In this document: in pieces, positions 8,333 to 16,896 of the stretch
How the letters are laid out: every line of letters starts with the position of its first letter
Numbering within the stretch: position 1 is the first letter of the stretch
Source: Paenibacillus phocaeensis
GTDB taxonomy: Bacteria > Bacillota > Bacilli > Paenibacillales > Paenibacillaceae
NCBI RefSeq assembly: GCF_900021165.1
Contig: NZ_FCOQ01000006.1
Coordinates: 40,143 to 98,896, forward strand
Reading direction: 5' to 3'
DNA: 58,754 nt
Translations under genes and position numbers: made by a program
The notes under the pieces: model-generated
Told to the model about the DNA's origin: nothing
What the model saw: the letters and a program-made list of their open reading frames with translations, nothing else
Databases searched by the model: none

Positions 8333-9241
8333 ATGAAAAAAGCTTCAATTATTCTTAGCAGTGCCCTGCTGCTTGGTGTATTGGCCGGCTGCGGGTCGAG
8401 CAACGACGCCAATAGCGCAAACAAGACGGAACCGGCAAACAATGCGGCAGCAACCAACGAAACGAACACCGGCAGCAACAACGCCGCAGCCGAACAAGGC
8501 AAATATCAAGACGGCGTGTACTATGCCCAAGGGGAAGTGGATAAGGAGTCCGGTTGGCAATCTTACGTGACGTTGACGGTTTCCGGCGGCAAGATTACGG
8601 ATGCCAAGTGGAACGCGCTGAGCGAGAAAGCACCGGTCGACAAAGTGACTTATTCCAAAGAGGGCAAATACGGCATGAAAGCCGGCGGCGCTTCTTCCGA
8701 ATGGCATGAGCAAGCGGAGAAAGTTGAGCAATTCCTGATCGAGAAACAGGATCCTAAAGCCGTAACTTTGAATGATGAGGGCAAAACCGATGCAATTGCC
8801 GGTGTCTCTGTCCATGTAAGTGAATTCTTTAACTTGGCGGATCAAGCGCTTGCTGCCGGACCGGTTGAAGCGGGCCCTTACAAAGACGGCACTTATCATG
8901 CCGAAGGAGCAGCCTTCGACGAGCATTCGGGTTGGAAGGATACCGTTGATGTCGTTGTAGCGGCAGGCAAAATCGTCAAAGTGAACTTCAGCGGCGTCAA
9001 CGACAAAGGCGAAGACAAGAAACAAGCTTCGATCGACGGCAAATACGGCATGAAAGCCGGCGGCGCGCAAGCTGAATGGCACGAAGAAGCCGCTAAAGCC
9101 GAAGCTTACCTCGTTGAGAAGCAAGATCCGGCAGCCGTAACGTTTAATGATGAAGGCAAAACCGACGCGATCGCCGGTGCAACGATTACCTTGAAGCCAC
9201 ATTTCGAACTGGTTGCTAAGGCACTTGAACAAGCGAAATAA
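8333..9241 (+). CDS. pplA: PplA-like FMN-binding lipoprotein of extracellular electron transfer
   Basis: 302 residues. A lipoprotein signal ends at Cys20 (lipobox LAGC), followed by an Asn/Ala-rich linker (about 21-55) that would span the cell wall. Two homologous FMN_bind domains follow (about 56-175 and 182-300), each with KYGMKAGGA and a C-terminal flavinylation motif, DAIAGVS (153-159) in the first and DAIAGAT (278-284) in the second. In Listeria PplA, the transferase FmnB attaches FMN covalently to the Thr of such motifs on the outer face of the membrane. Domain 1 has Ser159 where Thr is usual. The gene is followed after 41 bp by ndh2, as in the Listeria locus. The ATG at 8333 is chosen because of GGAGG upstream and the lipoprotein signal. 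Confidence 0.88.
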   Translation: MKKASIILSSALLLGVLAGCGSSNDANSANKTEPANNAAATNETNTGSNNAAAEQGKYQDGVYYAQGEVDKESGWQSYVTLTVSGGKITDAKWNALSEKAPVDKVTYSKEGKYGMKAGGASSEWHEQAEKVEQFLIEKQDPKAVTLNDEGKTDAIAGVSVHVSEFFNLADQALAAGPVEAGPYKDGTYHAEGAAFDEHSGWKDTVDVVVAAGKIVKVNFSGVNDKGEDKKQASIDGKYGMKAGGAQAEWHEEAAKAEAYLVEKQDPAAVTFNDEGKTDAIAGATITLKPHFELVAKALEQAK

Positions 9242-9282
9242 TCGCTGATTACCACCCACCCTAAAATGAGAAGGTGAATCTC

Positions 9283-11160
9283 TTGAAGAAAATCGTAGTT
9301 TTGGGCGGCGGTTATGGCGGTGTTGTGACTTCCAAGCATCTGGCCAAACTGTTTAAGAAAGACAAGGACGTGGAGATCCAACTGATTGACCGGAACCCCT
9401 ACCACACCCTGCTGACCGAGCTGCATGAGGTCGCGGCTAACCGGGCGCCGGAAGATTCGGTCAAGATCGAACTGAAGAAGATTTTTGCCGGACAAAAAGT
9501 CGACGTGGTATTAGATTCCATCGATCATATTGATTTTACCGCCAAAGAGCTTCGTTCCGAGCAATCAACCTATAAATACGATTACCTCGTAATCGGTACC
9601 GGCTGTAAACCGACGTTCTTCGGGATCCCGGGCGCGGAGGAGCATGCGCTGACGCTCTGGTCCTATGAAGATGCGGTGCGTTTGAAGGAGCAGGTTCGCG
9701 GCAAATTCAGCGAAGCGGCCAAGGTTCGAAATCCGGCCAAACGCCGCAAAATGCTGTCCTTCGTCGTTGTAGGCGCCGGCTTTACCGGCGTGGAATTGGT
9801 TGGCGAATTGGCCGAATTCCGCGACGAGCTGTGCAAAGAGTTCTTTATCGATCCGAGCGAGGTTCGGCTGGTTGTTGCCGATATGGCTCCGAAGATCCTG
9901 CCGATCCTGCCGGATAAACTGATCGGGAAGGCAGCAAAACGCCTGCACAAGATGAACGTAGAGATCATTACGAGCGCCAAGATCACCGGCGTAACGCCAA
10001 CCAGCGTCCAGCTCGGCGAAGGCCAAGAGCTGGAAGCCGACACGATCGTCTGGACGGCGGGCGTTGAAGGCTCCGAGCTCGTCGGCAAGCTTGATGTGAA
10101 GCAGGAAGGCCGCAAACGGATCGTCACCAACGATAAGCTGCAAAGCATCGATCACGATGACGTCTATGTCGTCGGCGACAACATCTTCTTCATTCCGGAA
10201 GGCGAGACCCGTCCGGTACCGCAGATGGTTGAAAATGCCGAGCAAGCCGGTCCGCTGATCGCGCACAACATTCATGCGGACATTCACGGCAAACCGAAGA
10301 AGTCTTATAAACCGGGCTTCCACGGAACCATGGTATGTATCGGCAGCCGCTACGGGGTAGCGAATGTCGGTCTGCCGAACAAAATGTTTATGCTGAGCGG
10401 CTTCCTGGCCATGTTCAGCAAGCACTTGATCAATATGTACTACCTGTTCACCGTGGCTGGTTTCGCCAAAGTCTGGACTTATATGATGCACGAGTTCTTC
10501 CATGTGAACAATCGCAGAAGCTTCGTTGGCGGTCATTTCGCGAAGCGCTCGCCGAACTTCTGGCTCCTGCCGCTTCGGATCTTCGTCGGCTACAAATGGC
10601 TGGAAGAAGGCCTCGACAAGCTGCCGAAAGTTTGGAAGAATCCTTCGAACATCTTCTTGATCCCGGCTTCTCCGAATGCCGACGTTGTCTCGGCAGCCAG
10701 TGAAGCCGCTGGCGAAGTGGCGAAAACCGTGGATGCCCAAGCGGCAGCCTCGGCTGTAGAAAGCGCCTCGACGGCGGTTACCGCCTTGCCGGTGCCCGGA
10801 TTTATCAAATCGATCGTTGGCTGGTTCATGGATGTGTTCTTCTACACTTCCGACGGCGGATACACCGCTCTGGCTACCGTGTTCCAATTCTTCATGGTCT
10901 TCGCGGAAATCGCGCTTGGCGTCATGATCATTGTTGGCCTCTTCACCGCGGTTGCTTCGGCAGCCACCGTGGCGCTGGGCGTTATGATCTGGTCCTCCAG
11001 CATGGCTTCGTCGGAAATGCTGTGGTACATGACTGCAGGCGTCGCGCTGATCGGCGGATCCGGCAGCACGTTTGGCCTGGATTACTACGTACTTCCTTGG
11101 CTCAAGAAACAATGGAAACGAATCCCGCTGGTGCGAAGATGGTATCTCTACACGGAATAA
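9283..11160 (+). CDS. ndh2: Type II NADH:quinone oxidoreductase with C-terminal membrane domain (Ndh2)
   Basis: About 626 residues. The N-terminal about 400 residues form an NDH-2: FAD-binding GGGYGG within the first 15 residues, a second Rossmann motif VVGAGFTGVELVGEL for NADH, and VYVVGD for the FAD pyrophosphate. The remaining about 225 residues carry membrane segments and an Ala-rich linker, resembling a DoxX-like domain. Normal respiratory NDH-2 lacks this extension, while the Ndh2 used in flavin-based extracellular electron transfer has a membrane extension. It should oxidise NADH and reduce a demethylmenaquinone pool. I prefer TTG at 9283 (AAGGTG at good spacing); GTG at 9274 in the same frame is possible. 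It forms an operon with pplA and is closed by a strong terminator. Confidence 0.87.
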   Translation: MKKIVVLGGGYGGVVTSKHLAKLFKKDKDVEIQLIDRNPYHTLLTELHEVAANRAPEDSVKIELKKIFAGQKVDVVLDSIDHIDFTAKELRSEQSTYKYDYLVIGTGCKPTFFGIPGAEEHALTLWSYEDAVRLKEQVRGKFSEAAKVRNPAKRRKMLSFVVVGAGFTGVELVGELAEFRDELCKEFFIDPSEVRLVVADMAPKILPILPDKLIGKAAKRLHKMNVEIITSAKITGVTPTSVQLGEGQELEADTIVWTAGVEGSELVGKLDVKQEGRKRIVTNDKLQSIDHDDVYVVGDNIFFIPEGETRPVPQMVENAEQAGPLIAHNIHADIHGKPKKSYKPGFHGTMVCIGSRYGVANVGLPNKMFMLSGFLAMFSKHLINMYYLFTVAGFAKVWTYMMHEFFHVNNRRSFVGGHFAKRSPNFWLLPLRIFVGYKWLEEGLDKLPKVWKNPSNIFLIPASPNADVVSAASEAAGEVAKTVDAQAAASAVESASTAVTALPVPGFIKSIVGWFMDVFFYTSDGGYTALATVFQFFMVFAEIALGVMIIVGLFTAVASAATVALGVMIWSSSMASSEMLWYMTAGVALIGGSGSTFGLDYYVLPWLKKQWKRIPLVRRWYLYTE

Positions 11161-11188
11161 ACAACTGCTCTTTATGAACCTTGAACCG

Positions 11189-11226
11189 GAGTAATGTGCG
11201 CCCGGCGCACATTACTCTCCTTTTTC
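11189..11226 (+). terminator. Intrinsic terminator of pplA-ndh2
   Basis: A perfect 13-bp stem (GAGTAATGTGCGC / GCGCACATTACTC, loop CCG) is followed by TCCTTTTTC about 30 bp after the ndh2 stop. It separates this operon from the downstream prenyl synthase genes. Confidence 0.85.
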
Positions 11227-11283
11227 TCCTTATGCCGAAATCGGTGTCAGGGTCCCTGCAAGCCTGCCTGCTTTTAGGTGCAA

Positions 11284-11342
11284 GTTCAAAAAGTCAGGTT
11301 TTGCGTTCTTGCTTCGTGATCGAGAGATGACTTTTTTTGAAC
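11284..11342 (+). promoter_or_regulatory. Inverted repeat in the leader of the prenyl synthase operon
   Basis: GTTCAAAAAGTCA (11284-11296) is mirrored by TGACTTTTTTTGAAC (11328-11342) with two extra T. It could fold as a stem-loop ahead of the ribosome binding site of the next gene. No known riboswitch fold is recognised. Confidence 0.35.
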
Positions 11343-11367
11343 TACCTCGTTAAGGAGTGTTGTCCTT

Positions 11368-11823
11368 ATGCATCATCCTAAGCTCATCCATGACGCTTAC
11401 CGCTTATTGCAGAGCGAACTGTCGCCCGAGTCCGGCATCAAGATCGACTTGCCCTATGAAGAAGCAACGAAGCTGGCATCTATACTGGAGCCATACGACA
11501 TGACGCCCCTACGCCAGTGCCAACAGTTATCCATTTACATCGCAATCAAGCTCGCTCTTCAGCGCCACGGCGAATGCAGCGCCCTCGCCCCCGGCGAGAC
11601 GTTGACCCGCAAGGTGTTGGACGGCGACTATCTATACAGCCTTTATGTCGAACTTTGCTTGAAATGGGAAGAATATGACCTGCTTGCACACCTTGCCCCG
11701 ATGATTAAGCAACTGCAGATCCAACGCGCCGAGGGGCGCTCCGAGGACGATCGCTTGCTCAAAGCCTGGGAATGGTTCCTGCAGCTCGAGAATACCCGCA
11801 GCACCGCCACCAAGGCGATGTAA
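11368..11823 (+). CDS. HepS-like regulatory subunit of a polyprenyl diphosphate synthase
   Basis: A 151-residue soluble helical protein. The stretch LDGDYLYSLYVELCLKWEEY (from about residue 88) followed by DLLAHLAPMIKQLQ resembles the LAGDYYSxxYY...LI..L..AI..IN core of heptaprenyl diphosphate synthase component I (HepS). It is shorter than Bacillus HepS (about 250 residues). The catalytic component II homologue lies 84 bp downstream on the same strand, which is the usual pairing. I infer it is the small subunit that sets product chain length. The start follows AAGGAG. The family assignment is from visual motif comparison and is moderate. Confidence 0.6.
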   Translation: MHHPKLIHDAYRLLQSELSPESGIKIDLPYEEATKLASILEPYDMTPLRQCQQLSIYIAIKLALQRHGECSALAPGETLTRKVLDGDYLYSLYVELCLKWEEYDLLAHLAPMIKQLQIQRAEGRSEDDRLLKAWEWFLQLENTRSTATKAM

Positions 11824-11907
11824 GGGGCGCGCGCGGCTGTCTACCGCCGACATACCGCAAGCGTCGAATACGTAAAGCCGCCAACTCACATCCAGGGAGG
11901 GATCGCC

Positions 11908-12888
11908 ATGAAGCTTGAAGAATCGCTGAACATCTCGTTAAAGACGGTCGATCGGGAAATTGAGAACATGGTGAAATACGACCGTGACGTCCCCCGCTCC
12001 TCCCAGCTTGCCAAGAGCATTGTGGAATTGGTTCGTTCGGGCGGCAAGCGGGTTCGTCCCCTGATGGTCATCGTGGGCAGCCGCTTTGGCCCCGCTCCTG
12101 ATGCGAAGAAGGTATGGCGGCTTGCCGCAGCCGCGGAATTCATCCACGCGGCCTCCCTGATCCATGACGACATCATCGACGATTCCCCCATGAGGCGCGG
12201 CCAGACCGCAATGCATATCAAGCTGGGCGTCAGCGGCGCGCTGCATATTGGCAATTATATGTCCGCCCGGGTCATCGAGTTGATCTCCGTGTACTCCGCG
12301 GAACGGGAGAAATTCGTATACGATCTCTCCTCTCTGGCTACAACGAAGCTCTGTCTAGGGGAGTACCAGCAGTTGGCTCACCTGTTCGACTACGACGTCA
12401 CGATCGCCGAATACTTGGAGAAGTCGAAGAACAAAACGGCGCAGTTGATGGCGACCTGCCTGCAAATCGGCGCGAAGGCCGCCGGCGCGGACGCGGAAAC
12501 GGCCGAACTGCTGTACGCCTTCGGCGAGAAGCTCGGCATGTCGTTCCAAATCCGCGACGACGTGCTCGATTTTACCCAATCGGCGGAGAAGCTGGGCAAG
12601 CCGGCCGGCAGCGACCTGCGCGGCGGCCAAGTGACGCTCCCTGTCCTGTTCGCCCTGCAGGACGAGGCGCTGGCACCGTCGATCCGGGCGATTGCGGCGG
12701 ACAGCCCCGCTGCGAAGGTCGACGCCGTCGTAGCGGCGATCCAAGCGAGCGGCGCGCTGGAGCAAACCGAAGCGCTCAGCCGCCGGTATCTTGGCGAAGC
12801 GCAAGATATCATCAACCGGCTGAGCCATTACCCGGCGCATCGCGATCTGCAGGCGCTGCTGGAGTATTTTGGCGGGCGGGAGAAGTAA
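11908..12888 (+). CDS. dmkB: All-trans polyprenyl diphosphate synthase, catalytic subunit (DmkB role)
   Basis: 326 residues of the trans-isoprenyl diphosphate synthase family. The first aspartate-rich motif is DDIIDDSPMRRG (about residues 90-101) and the second QIRDDVLDF (about 214-222); GGKRVRP near residue 46 binds isopentenyl diphosphate. The enzyme condenses isopentenyl diphosphate with allylic primers to make the side chain of (demethyl)menaquinone. Beside pplA-ndh2 and the UbiA gene it fits the DmkB position of extracellular electron transfer loci, though it could equally serve the general menaquinone pool; the symbol reflects context. The start is supported by GGGAGGG eight bases upstream. 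Confidence 0.85.
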   Translation: MKLEESLNISLKTVDREIENMVKYDRDVPRSSQLAKSIVELVRSGGKRVRPLMVIVGSRFGPAPDAKKVWRLAAAAEFIHAASLIHDDIIDDSPMRRGQTAMHIKLGVSGALHIGNYMSARVIELISVYSAEREKFVYDLSSLATTKLCLGEYQQLAHLFDYDVTIAEYLEKSKNKTAQLMATCLQIGAKAAGADAETAELLYAFGEKLGMSFQIRDDVLDFTQSAEKLGKPAGSDLRGGQVTLPVLFALQDEALAPSIRAIAADSPAAKVDAVVAAIQASGALEQTEALSRRYLGEAQDIINRLSHYPAHRDLQALLEYFGGREK

Positions 12889-12897
12889 AGAAGAACG

Positions 12898-12949
12898 AAA
12901 AGCGCGAACCTCAGGGGCCTGACGCCCTGGAGATTCACGCTTTTTTTTG
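12898..12949 (+). terminator. Intrinsic terminator after dmkB
   Basis: AAAAGCGCGAACCTC pairs (with two wobbles) with GAGATTCACGCTTTT, extended by AGGGGC/GCCCT, and ends in TTTTTTTT. Confidence 0.8.
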
Positions 12950-13300
12950 CGTCTATAACCAGGCTCAGGCTCCGGAAGACATCCGGTAGAGCTGGAAACT
13001 GGAGGTAGAACCCGACGCTGACATAGGCCAAAGCCAGGATGATCGTAAACACGCCCATTGGCGGCAGGCCAAGCCGACAGGGTTACGGTCACCCGCGCCA
13101 GCGCTCGTCCGAAAGTATCTTGCAGGTTGTCCGCCCCTATACTGTCCGTTCGCCTGCTCCGGCGTATAACGGGTAAAGGAGCTTTGCGTTGCTTAGCGTT
13201 GCGGACATTCGCGCCATTTCCCCGAATCTCCAGATCCCTTGCCGACCTGGTCGTGCGAAGGGATTATTGATTTTTGCGATCGGAAGAAGTCAAGAAAAAC
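12950..13300. other. Gap with a possible gene relic
   Basis: About 350 bp with no intact gene. On the minus strand a hydrophobic stretch, MGVFTIILALAYVSVGFYLQ then FPALPDV (13058 leftward), looks like one membrane helix. It has no convincing ribosome binding site and runs into the dmkB terminator, so it may be a decayed fragment. I cannot name its source. Confidence 0.3.
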
Positions 13301-13328
13301 TAAACAAATTTCCATGATTTTCCGATAA
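13301..13328 (+). promoter_or_regulatory. Possible sigma-D (flagellar/motility) promoter
   Basis: TAAA (13301-13304) and TCCGATAA (13321-13328) are separated by 16 bp, close to the sigma-D consensus TAAA-N15-GCCGATAT. It lies about 40 bp upstream of the start codon of the next gene. One position of the -10 core and the last base deviate. Confidence 0.4.
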
Positions 13329-13366
13329 ATCGATTAGGAATATATCGGACAGGGGGTTACGTTTCT

Positions 13367-14134
13367 ATGCGAATAACACCTATGAGTCAGAACCTAAGAA
13401 ATTCCAATACGCTGCATCAAGTGGTTTCCCTGCTGAATGAACGGATGCAGCAGAACGACCGCGGTACCGAGCAGGAACTGCTCACCAGGAAACGGGCATT
13501 GGCCGAGGCGACAAAGGCCGAGCCGAAGCAAAACAGCCCGACAGGAGGAACGGTAAGTGTAGGTGCCTCTGATTTACACCGGGCGATCTCCACCTACGAT
13601 CACTTATTAAACGGACTGGAGCCGGTCGAGAAGTATATCGCGGTGCTGGATAAGCGTGAGCAAGCTTTGCAGGAAGCCCGAAACAACCCGCAAGCGAGCG
13701 CGGAAGAACTGGAAATGCTCGAACAACGTGTGAGTGTGGTCAAATTACGCATCCAGGATCAGGTGAACCTGATGACTGATTTTTATGGCAAATTCTATCT
13801 CAGCGTAAGTCGTCTGAATCAGCAGGCTCCCCTGCTGCCGCCGGGATACGAATCTCTGTCCGCCCAAGCGTTGGGATGGAGTCATCTGTCGGAGCAAAGC
13901 GCTGCCGAGATCGGCGAGTTGTACGGGCGCACCGTTACGGAACTGTCCGACTATAAGACGCAGCTTGAACAAAAAGCCGGGATCGTCTCCTCCCCACGCG
14001 GCAACGCAGGGGATCGTCACTCGCAACAATGGCAGGAGGAAATTGAGGAACTGGATCGTTCCCTCCTGCCGGTTTCAAAGGTGTTTGACTCGTTTGAAGT
14101 GGACTATTCCCAACATATTGACATCCGCTTCTAG
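13367..14134 (+). CDS. Coiled-coil protein of unknown function
   Basis: 255 residues, soluble, without signal peptide or membrane segment. It is rich in Gln, Glu and Leu, with heptad-like helices at about residues 17-50, 65-145 and 175-205. The C-terminus ends FEVDYSQHIDIRF. I recognise no family. A GGGGG ribosome binding site and the strong terminator after the stop indicate a real monocistronic gene. The upstream sigma-D-like promoter would place it with motility genes, where small helical chaperones and coiled-coil proteins are common, but this is inference. It sits between dmkB (same direction) and the convergent UbiA gene. Confidence 0.6.
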   Translation: MRITPMSQNLRNSNTLHQVVSLLNERMQQNDRGTEQELLTRKRALAEATKAEPKQNSPTGGTVSVGASDLHRAISTYDHLLNGLEPVEKYIAVLDKREQALQEARNNPQASAEELEMLEQRVSVVKLRIQDQVNLMTDFYGKFYLSVSRLNQQAPLLPPGYESLSAQALGWSHLSEQSAAEIGELYGRTVTELSDYKTQLEQKAGIVSSPRGNAGDRHSQQWQEEIEELDRSLLPVSKVFDSFEVDYSQHIDIRF

Positions 14135-14156
14135 TTGATCGGATCGGCCTTGAAGC

Positions 14157-14190
14157 AAAACCCCGCTCCTTGGGTTAGGGCGGGGTTTTT
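14157..14190 (+). terminator. Intrinsic terminator
   Basis: AAAACCCCGC and GCGGGGTTTTT flank a 13-base loop. The A-run and T-run make it usable from both sides, serving the coiled-coil gene (plus) and the UbiA gene (minus). Confidence 0.85.
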
Positions 14191-14223
14191 GACATATGCA
14201 TAGATCGGCTGGAAGAGATCTGT

Positions 14224-15096
14224 TCACCGTAGGAAATAATCTCCAAGGGTAAAAAACAGGATCACCATGCTGATCACCTGATTCAAATTGTAGGAGGCCA
14301 CGTTCATGCGTTTCCGGTTCGACGGCTTGATGATTTTGTGCTCCGTCATCAACAGCAGGATGGCCAGGAGGATTCCCGCGATATACAATCCCCCCAGGTG
14401 GCGGATCGGGATTAACGCGATCAGAAGCACGACCATGATGAAATGCAGGCCGGCTGCGATGCGCAGGCCGTTCTTTAGACCAAACGCACTGGGGATCGAC
14501 CAGAGGCCGTGGCTGCGGTCAAACTCGATATCCTGCGAACCGTAGATAATGTCGAACCCGGCAATCCACAACATGACGATCGTGCCGAGAATAAAAGGCG
14601 TAAATGCAAACTGTCCGGTGACCGCGAACCAGGCGCCGATTGGAGCGGAAGCGATCGTAAAGCCCAGGTACAAGTGGCTGAGATACGTAAACCGCTTGGT
14701 GTATGAATAGGACGAGATCAGGAAGATGGCGACCGGCGACAGGATCAGGCACAACGGATTCAACATCCCCGCAGCAAAAATAAAGATCGCGTAGTTGACC
14801 GCAACGAACACCAGCACCTCCTTCGACTCCAACAGCTTCCGCGGCAAGTGGCGATGCGCGGTGCGCGGGTTCTGCGCATCAAAGACGCGGTCGACCACGC
14901 GGTTAAAGGCGTTCGCCCCGTTGCGGGCGCCGATCAGGGCGATCAGCCCCCACAGCATCACGCGCCACGACGGGAATCCCTCCGCCGCCCAAATCATGGA
15001 GATGATCGCGAAGGGCAGCGAAAACAAAGTATGCGAAAACATCACCAATTCGCTGTACAACCGGATTTTGGTGCCGATTTTACGGGCTACTTCCAT
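14224..15096 (-). CDS. UbiA-family polyprenyltransferase (UbiA/MqnP-like; DmkA role)
   Basis: 290 residues and about eight to nine membrane helices. The first prenyl diphosphate-binding motif is NAFNRVVDRVFDAQNPRTAH (about residues 61-80; NxxxDxxxD) and the second DIIYGSQDIEFDR (about 181-193). The form AFNR..D..DAxNPRTA..R.LP is typical of UbiA-like enzymes including those of the futalosine menaquinone route (MqnP), rather than classical MenA. It attaches a polyprenyl chain to an aromatic acid in the membrane. Next to dmkB and the extracellular electron transfer genes it is a candidate for DmkA function, with general menaquinone synthesis as the alternative. ATG at 15096 is preferred over 15159 because AAGGAGAG lies upstream, at a rather long spacing. 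Confidence 0.82.
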   Translation of the reverse strand: MEVARKIGTKIRLYSELVMFSHTLFSLPFAIISMIWAAEGFPSWRVMLWGLIALIGARNGANAFNRVVDRVFDAQNPRTAHRHLPRKLLESKEVLVFVAVNYAIFIFAAGMLNPLCLILSPVAIFLISSYSYTKRFTYLSHLYLGFTIASAPIGAWFAVTGQFAFTPFILGTIVMLWIAGFDIIYGSQDIEFDRSHGLWSIPSAFGLKNGLRIAAGLHFIMVVLLIALIPIRHLGGLYIAGILLAILLLMTEHKIIKPSNRKRMNVASYNLNQVISMVILFFTLGDYFLR

Positions 15097-15195
15097 GGGA
15101 TGGTCACTCTCCTTCCAAAGCATTCTGCATGGCGCCGCAGCGCTGCGGCGCCATGGCACCCCGGCCTAATAGGCGCCCACACGCCGCCAGATCCA

Positions 15196-15387
15196 AAATA
15201 GCGGTAAAAAATACTGCTATTTGCCGGGAAACCGCCGGTTTGGCTGAAATAGCGGTATTTTATACTCCTATTTCGCCTTCCTCCGCGTTTTCATCGGGCT
15301 TTGACCGCAAATAGAGGTACTTTGTACCGCTATTTAGGGAGCCGAGGGCGGGAGCAAGCGAAATAAGGGAATGATTTACCGCTATTG
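15196..15387. repeat. Mirrored four-box element, AATAGCGGTA family
   Basis: Two direct boxes AATAGCGGTA at 15197 and 15248 (51 bp apart) are followed by two inverted boxes TACCGCTATT at 15325 and 15377 (52 bp apart). Each box is itself the arm of a small palindrome. The rest of the roughly 490-bp gap between the aminotransferase and UbiA genes shows no gene. Confidence 0.75.
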
Positions 15388-15589
15388 GACTTGGGGGGCC
15401 GGCCAAGCAGCCGTTGCACCGCCTCGTAACCGACGGCCAAGCGCTCGCGGCACGCGGGGCAGGCACCCCGGCGGCCGTTGGCGGTTACGGGGCCGGCTGG
15501 ATGGCCGGTTCAGCGAGCGGCTCAGCCGGGCCCCGTTGCGGTGGCGGCGACCCGCCGCGCCAGCGGTTACGGCTGCTCGGCGGCTGACG

Positions 15590-16873
15590 CTACGCCAGCG
15601 CCGCCAGCACGGCCTCGAGCGCGTCCAGCATGCCGCGCACGTCGTCCTCGGCGATGACCAGCGGCGGCTGGAAGGCCAGAACGTTGCGGTTTACGCCGTT
15701 CTTGCCGATGATATAGCCGCGGTCCAGCATCGCCTCCAGCACGTCGTCGGTGAGTCGCGCGCCGCGCTCAGGCTCCTCGGCGCAAAGCTCCGCGCCGAGC
15801 ATCAGCCCCGCGCCGCGCACCTCGGAGACGTGCTGTGGGAACCGCGCGGCGAGGCGCGTCAAGCCGCCGCGCAGCAGCTCGCCGAGGCGCTCGGCCCGCT
15901 CGGGCAGGCGATGCGCCTCGATGTAGTCCAGGACCGCGAGCGCGGTCACGGACGAGACGGGGTTGCCGCCGAACGTGGAGGCGGATGGCCGGTTCAGGCT
16001 GGCCGCGATCTCATCGGTGGTGGCGAAGCCCGCCACCGGGATGCCGCTGCCCAGCGCTTTGGCCATCGTCAGGATGTCCGGCGTGACGCCGTACCGGTCC
16101 ATGGCGAACATCCGGCCCGTCCGGCCGAACCCGGTCTGAATCTCATCGGCGATCAGCAGCACGCCGTGCTGCGTAAGCAGCCGCTTCACTTCAGCAAAAT
16201 ACCAGTCCGCCGGCGCGACGATGCCGGCGTTGCCCTGGATCGGCTCGGCGATCATCGCGGCGATGGTATCGCCTTTCTCCGCCAGCGCCGCCTCCAACGC
16301 CGCGAGGGAGCGGCGAGCCGCCTCATCGGCGCTTAGCCCCCGCTCGTACGGCCGGGGAATAAACGTGACGTCGGCGTCGTGGGCCAGCTGTGGATCGGTC
16401 CGCCACATCTGGAGCCCGGTCACGCTCATCGTCAGATAGGTCCGGCCGTGCAGCCCTTGCTCCAGCGCCAGGAATCCCCGCCGCCCCGTATGCATGCGGG
16501 CCAGCAGCAGGGCGCCTTCATTCGCCTCCGAGCCGCTGTTCACGAAGAAGGTCCGGCGCAGGTCGCCCGGCAGCACGCCAGCCAACCGCTCCGCCAAATC
16601 TACGTTAGGCTGCGTTAAATAAATCGTGCACGTATGCTGCAACGTCCGCAGCTGCTCGGCTGTTCGCTCGGCGATTTCCGGGTTGCAATGGCCGCTCGCC
16701 ACCACCGACACGCCGGCAAAAAAGTCGGTATACCGCTTCCCGTCATGCCCATACAAATATTGCATTTCCCCCTTCACCAACTGCGGCGGATTCCGATAAA
16801 AGTGACTGGTGCAAGGGTAAAAATACTGTCCACGCTTCTTCAACACTTCTTCCGGTCCGATATAGCTTTGCAT
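15590..16873 (-). CDS. Class III PLP-dependent aminotransferase
   Basis: 427 residues, full length for the class III (ornithine/GABA/AGXT2-like) family. Visible markers are FVNSGSEANEGA (about residues 109-120, PLP phosphate binding), GLHGRTYLTMS, LLIADEIQTGFGRTG (the Asp contacting the PLP ring nitrogen), and the Schiff-base lysine in TMAKALGSGIP. Substrate specificity cannot be read from sequence; 4-aminobutyrate, beta-alanine or alanine-glyoxylate type activities are possible. The start has AAGGAGCG upstream. It is 24 bp downstream of the U32 gene, so the two form an operon. Its placement between the prenyltransferase and ecf/eet genes has no obvious metabolic explanation. Confidence 0.88.
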   Translation of the reverse strand: MQSYIGPEEVLKKRGQYFYPCTSHFYRNPPQLVKGEMQYLYGHDGKRYTDFFAGVSVVASGHCNPEIAERTAEQLRTLQHTCTIYLTQPNVDLAERLAGVLPGDLRRTFFVNSGSEANEGALLLARMHTGRRGFLALEQGLHGRTYLTMSVTGLQMWRTDPQLAHDADVTFIPRPYERGLSADEAARRSLAALEAALAEKGDTIAAMIAEPIQGNAGIVAPADWYFAEVKRLLTQHGVLLIADEIQTGFGRTGRMFAMDRYGVTPDILTMAKALGSGIPVAGFATTDEIAASLNRPSASTFGGNPVSSVTALAVLDYIEAHRLPERAERLGELLRGGLTRLAARFPQHVSEVRGAGLMLGAELCAEEPERGARLTDDVLEAMLDRGYIIGKNGVNRNVLAFQPPLVIAEDDVRGMLDALEAVLAALA

Positions 16874-16896
16874 ATCCCTTCGCTCCTTTTCCGCCG

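Noticed and set aside
9565..11112. Long minus-strand open frame (515 residues) opposite ndh2
   Set aside because: Antisense shadow of a clearly coding GC-rich gene; no ribosome binding site and no recognisable domain.
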